Positions 61,929 to 64,000 of a DNA stretch of 64,000 nt are shown piece after piece (positions within the stretch are counted from its first letter, which is position 1; each line of letters starts with the position of its first letter). The DNA is taken from NCBI RefSeq assembly GCF_037935975.1, contig NZ_CP149817.1, positions 3,472,001-3,536,000 of the forward strand, given 5' to 3'. The translations under genes were made by a program, and so were the position numbers. The notes below the pieces were generated by a model, which saw only the letters and a program-made list of their open reading frames with translations, ran no database searches and had not been told where the DNA came from. Source of the DNA: Teredinibacter turnerae. GTDB lineage: Bacteria > Pseudomonadota > Gammaproteobacteria > Pseudomonadales > Cellvibrionaceae.

Positions 61929-63290
61929 ATGAACCCACTAACCCACCCAATAATCCAAGCAATTAAAGCCAGGATTGTGCTTCACCAGATTGTCTGTGGA
62001 GTCTTAATATTAGGTTACTTATGCCCTGGAGTTTCTGATGCGCAAGAGTCGGACGCATTAAACGCTGAGTTCGACGAGCTTACGAAAGAAGTGCTTGTAC
62101 AGTATCACACCAATTTAGCCATCGCCGAAAACACTAGCCTTCGCGACCCTGCAGACTTAGAGAAGCTGTTACGTCAAAACAGAGGGGCCGCTGGAGCGCT
62201 ACTAAAATTCATAGCGAGCAATCAAGAAAATTTGTTGCAAAACAACGATCCGAGCCTATTGCTCGAAGCCTTTCAGGCACTTTTAGACGCTAACTTAGGT
62301 GGCATAGCGCAGTATTTGCTCACCAAAGCGGAAAGCGTTTCAGATACCTACACGCTTTCACAGCTACATTATCTGATCGCTGTTTATTTTCATCGTACGG
62401 GCCAGCCCGAGCGAGCATTGCAACACTTAAGCAAAATAGAAGCGCGCAATGCGCTTAGCGAGAAACAAAGCGACTACGCAACGCTACTTTTCGGGACGCT
62501 GTTGCAAGATAATAAAAAACACCGTGAAGCAGTTAAGTATTACCAGACCATAGCACCAGAGTCAGCGTATTTCTCTCAGGCGCAAATGAATATTGCTGTC
62601 GCCTACATTAGGCAGGGCTGGTGGACAGATGCCCAGTTGGCGATCAACAACGCCCTTTCGAGTGACGCCGTCAACAGTGATCCTGAACTGCGCAATCGCC
62701 TGTTGTTAATGCTTGGTTACAATCGCCTCAAAAACGAATTTTACCGGGATTCAAGAGAAGCTTTTCGAAAAATCAGCCTCGAGAGCAGTTACAGTAATCG
62801 TGCGATGCTGGGTATCGGATTGTGTGCTTTGAACCAAGGCGATATTGTTGGTGCAATTAACGCTTTTGGTTATCTCAAGAAAAAAAATGAAAACACAATC
62901 TCAGTCACCGAAGCACACCTGCTGTATGCTTACGCTCATGAAAAAACGGGCGAGAGTGCTCTCGCGTCTGCTCAATATGAAGCCGCAATAGCTTACTACA
63001 ACGGGCGATTACTCGCAGTCGGCGACGATGACAAGCCGCTAGACCCCGGGATAACTTTCGAATACACAGAAGCAAATCGCGATTTAGTGGAACAACGAGT
63101 ACAGATACTAGAACGATTAGCAGCCGTGTTTCCGACAAATAGCCAGCGCCTACTCGCCCTGCGCGATCGCTTCAGAATCTATTTACAAAAAATTAAAGAA
63201 GGCACAAAAAACGATAATATAAGAATACTGACCAGCTATTTAAGCCAGTCGCAATACGGTCAAGCCAAATTGTTTGATAACAAGCCATGA
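61929..63290 (+). CDS. Exported TPR-repeat protein
   Basis: The 453-residue protein has an N-terminal hydrophobic segment (about 22-36, 'IVCGVLILGYLCPGV') with cleavage plausible after SDA, giving a periplasmic product. The rest is helical, with TPR-like pairs such as 'AIAENTSLRDPADLEKLL', 'LIAVYFHRTGQPERALQHL', 'MNIAVAYIRQGWWTDAQLAI' and 'YAYAHEKTGESALASAQYE'. It does not match a core Tss protein. Its stop overlaps the next gene's start (ATGA), so the two are co-translated. In other gammaproteobacteria, from memory, TPR genes of this sort accompany ExbB/ExbD/ExbD/AgmX sets like that at the other end of this locus; the same system is inferred. Confidence 0.75.
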   Translation: MNPLTHPIIQAIKARIVLHQIVCGVLILGYLCPGVSDAQESDALNAEFDELTKEVLVQYHTNLAIAENTSLRDPADLEKLLRQNRGAAGALLKFIASNQENLLQNNDPSLLLEAFQALLDANLGGIAQYLLTKAESVSDTYTLSQLHYLIAVYFHRTGQPERALQHLSKIEARNALSEKQSDYATLLFGTLLQDNKKHREAVKYYQTIAPESAYFSQAQMNIAVAYIRQGWWTDAQLAINNALSSDAVNSDPELRNRLLLMLGYNRLKNEFYRDSREAFRKISLESSYSNRAMLGIGLCALNQGDIVGAINAFGYLKKKNENTISVTEAHLLYAYAHEKTGESALASAQYEAAIAYYNGRLLAVGDDDKPLDPGITFEYTEANRDLVEQRVQILERLAAVFPTNSQRLLALRDRFRIYLQKIKEGTKNDNIRILTSYLSQSQYGQAKLFDNKP

Positions 63291-64000
63291 GAAAACACTA
63301 TTCTAACACGCTGCTCTTTCTACCTATCATATCCCTCATCGGGCTGTCTGGCTGCTCGAGTAGTACGAAACACGCGACAGTTGGGGATATCGATATCAGT
63401 GGCAGTCGCGACAGCCAAGCCCCTGTATTCGTAAAACCCAAGTCGGATGCGGAAATCAAGGAAGCTTATTACGACTATGTTAGAAATGCGGCAAAAGCAG
63501 ATCGTTCTCGCCAGGCCGCAATTAACCGCATTGCCGCGCTCGAACTGGAGCTCACCAACAAGCTTCTAGAGAACTCCAGTACTAGCGACGAAGCCCTGGC
63601 AGACAAAGTGTACTTACAGTCGTTGGAAAAGGCCGCCGACCTACTTTCTACGTCTCTACACGACTTTCCTGACGCCCCAAATAATGACAATACGCTATAC
63701 CAGTATGCTCGCACACTGGATCAGCTCGGACGCGGTGGCGAAGCTGTAGAAGCCCTAACAACCCTGGTCGATAAACACCCAGATTCTGAATTTTACGCAG
63801 AAGCCCAATTTCGAATTGCTGAAAATGCATTTGCGAGCGGTGACTACTTGAGCGCCGAGGACGCCTATACCGAGGTTCTACTCACGCCGACAAGTGACAG
63901 GTTCTATGAAAAATCGTTGTTTAAACGAGGTTGGACCAGGTACAAGCAGGAATTGTATCGCGAAGCTGTAGACGACTATCTTCAAGCACTTACCTTTCAT
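63287..64000 (+). CDS. TPR-repeat lipoprotein (partial, runs off right edge)
   Basis: The frame is open from ATG 63287 to the window end (238 codons). The signal peptide has a lipobox LSGC (Cys about residue 22) followed by SSSTK. The mature part contains TPR-like helices: 'YARTLDQLGRGGEAVEALTTLV', 'FRIAENAFASGDYLSAEDAY' and 'FKRGWTRYKQELYREAVDDYL'. This resembles outer-membrane-anchored TPR lipoproteins, though no specific family is assigned. It overlaps the preceding TPR gene by four bases. The C-terminus lies outside the window. Confidence 0.8.
   Translation, partial: MRKHYSNTLLFLPIISLIGLSGCSSSTKHATVGDIDISGSRDSQAPVFVKPKSDAEIKEAYYDYVRNAAKADRSRQAAINRIAALELELTNKLLENSSTSDEALADKVYLQSLEKAADLLSTSLHDFPDAPNNDNTLYQYARTLDQLGRGGEAVEALTTLVDKHPDSEFYAEAQFRIAENAFASGDYLSAEDAYTEVLLTPTSDRFYEKSLFKRGWTRYKQELYREAVDDYLQALTFH

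Overview
The window looks like chromosome of a marine, plant-polysaccharide-degrading gammaproteobacterium of the Cellvibrionaceae type (Teredinibacter, Saccharophagus or Cellvibrio relatives). The grounds are the long poly-Ser/Gly linkers joining xylanase, esterase and binding modules, the GH11-CBM60-CE4-CBM10 order known from Cellvibrio japonicus Xyn11A, and mid-range base composition. The genus is an inference; nothing was searched.

Region 1 (1-21.5 kb, almost all minus strand) holds a duplicated surface-protein locus. A lipoprotein with an Ig-like/beta-propeller architecture (11777-14110) is followed by a giant two-partner-secretion (TpsA/FHA-type) adhesin whose frame stays open for more than 3,900 codons and leaves the left edge. 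Its C-terminal part consists of RTX-like GGxGxD units and contains a 1.3-kb internal tandem duplication. A second, near-identical lipoprotein (19121-21505) is followed by only the first 180 codons of a second TpsA. Between the copies lie a REP-associated tyrosine transposase (RAYT), an MFS transporter and about 18 copies of a GGGACAGGC/GCCTGTCCC motif. The motif points one way left of the transposase and the other way right of it. No TpsB pore gene is in the window.

Region 2 (21.8-25.8 kb) has an AlgH/YqgE protein, then two tandem small exported proteins (the first frameshifted) and a class 3 lipase. This set looks like a lipase effector with immunity genes.

Region 3 (26-34.6 kb) is a carbohydrate-degradation cluster: three tandem GH11 xylanases (one GH11-CBM60, two GH11-CBM60-CE4-CBM10) and a GH16-CBM6-CBM6 beta-glucanase. 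The first two xylanases share a duplicated upstream region of about 280 bp carrying a perfect 18-20 bp palindrome.

Region 4 (34.6-64 kb) is a type VI secretion locus in two divergent operons. Leftward from 49.8 kb, with almost no spacing, run tagH, tssJ, tssK, tssL, tssM, tagF, pppA, ppkA, a small unknown gene, exbB, exbD, exbD and a TonB/AgmX-like gene. Rightward from 50.4 kb run tssA, tssB, tssC, a second tssC-type gene, tssE, tssF, tssG and tssH (clpV), then two TPR genes. Hcp, VgrG and PAAR genes are absent. The most interesting points are the ExbB/ExbD/ExbD/AgmX motor inside the T6SS operon, the Asp/Asn difference between the two ExbD proteins, and a D-x-T-x-hydrophobic motif. That motif is shared by the PpkA tail, the PpkA activation loop and the TssL N-terminus, and suggests a phosphorylation/FHA-binding circuit.
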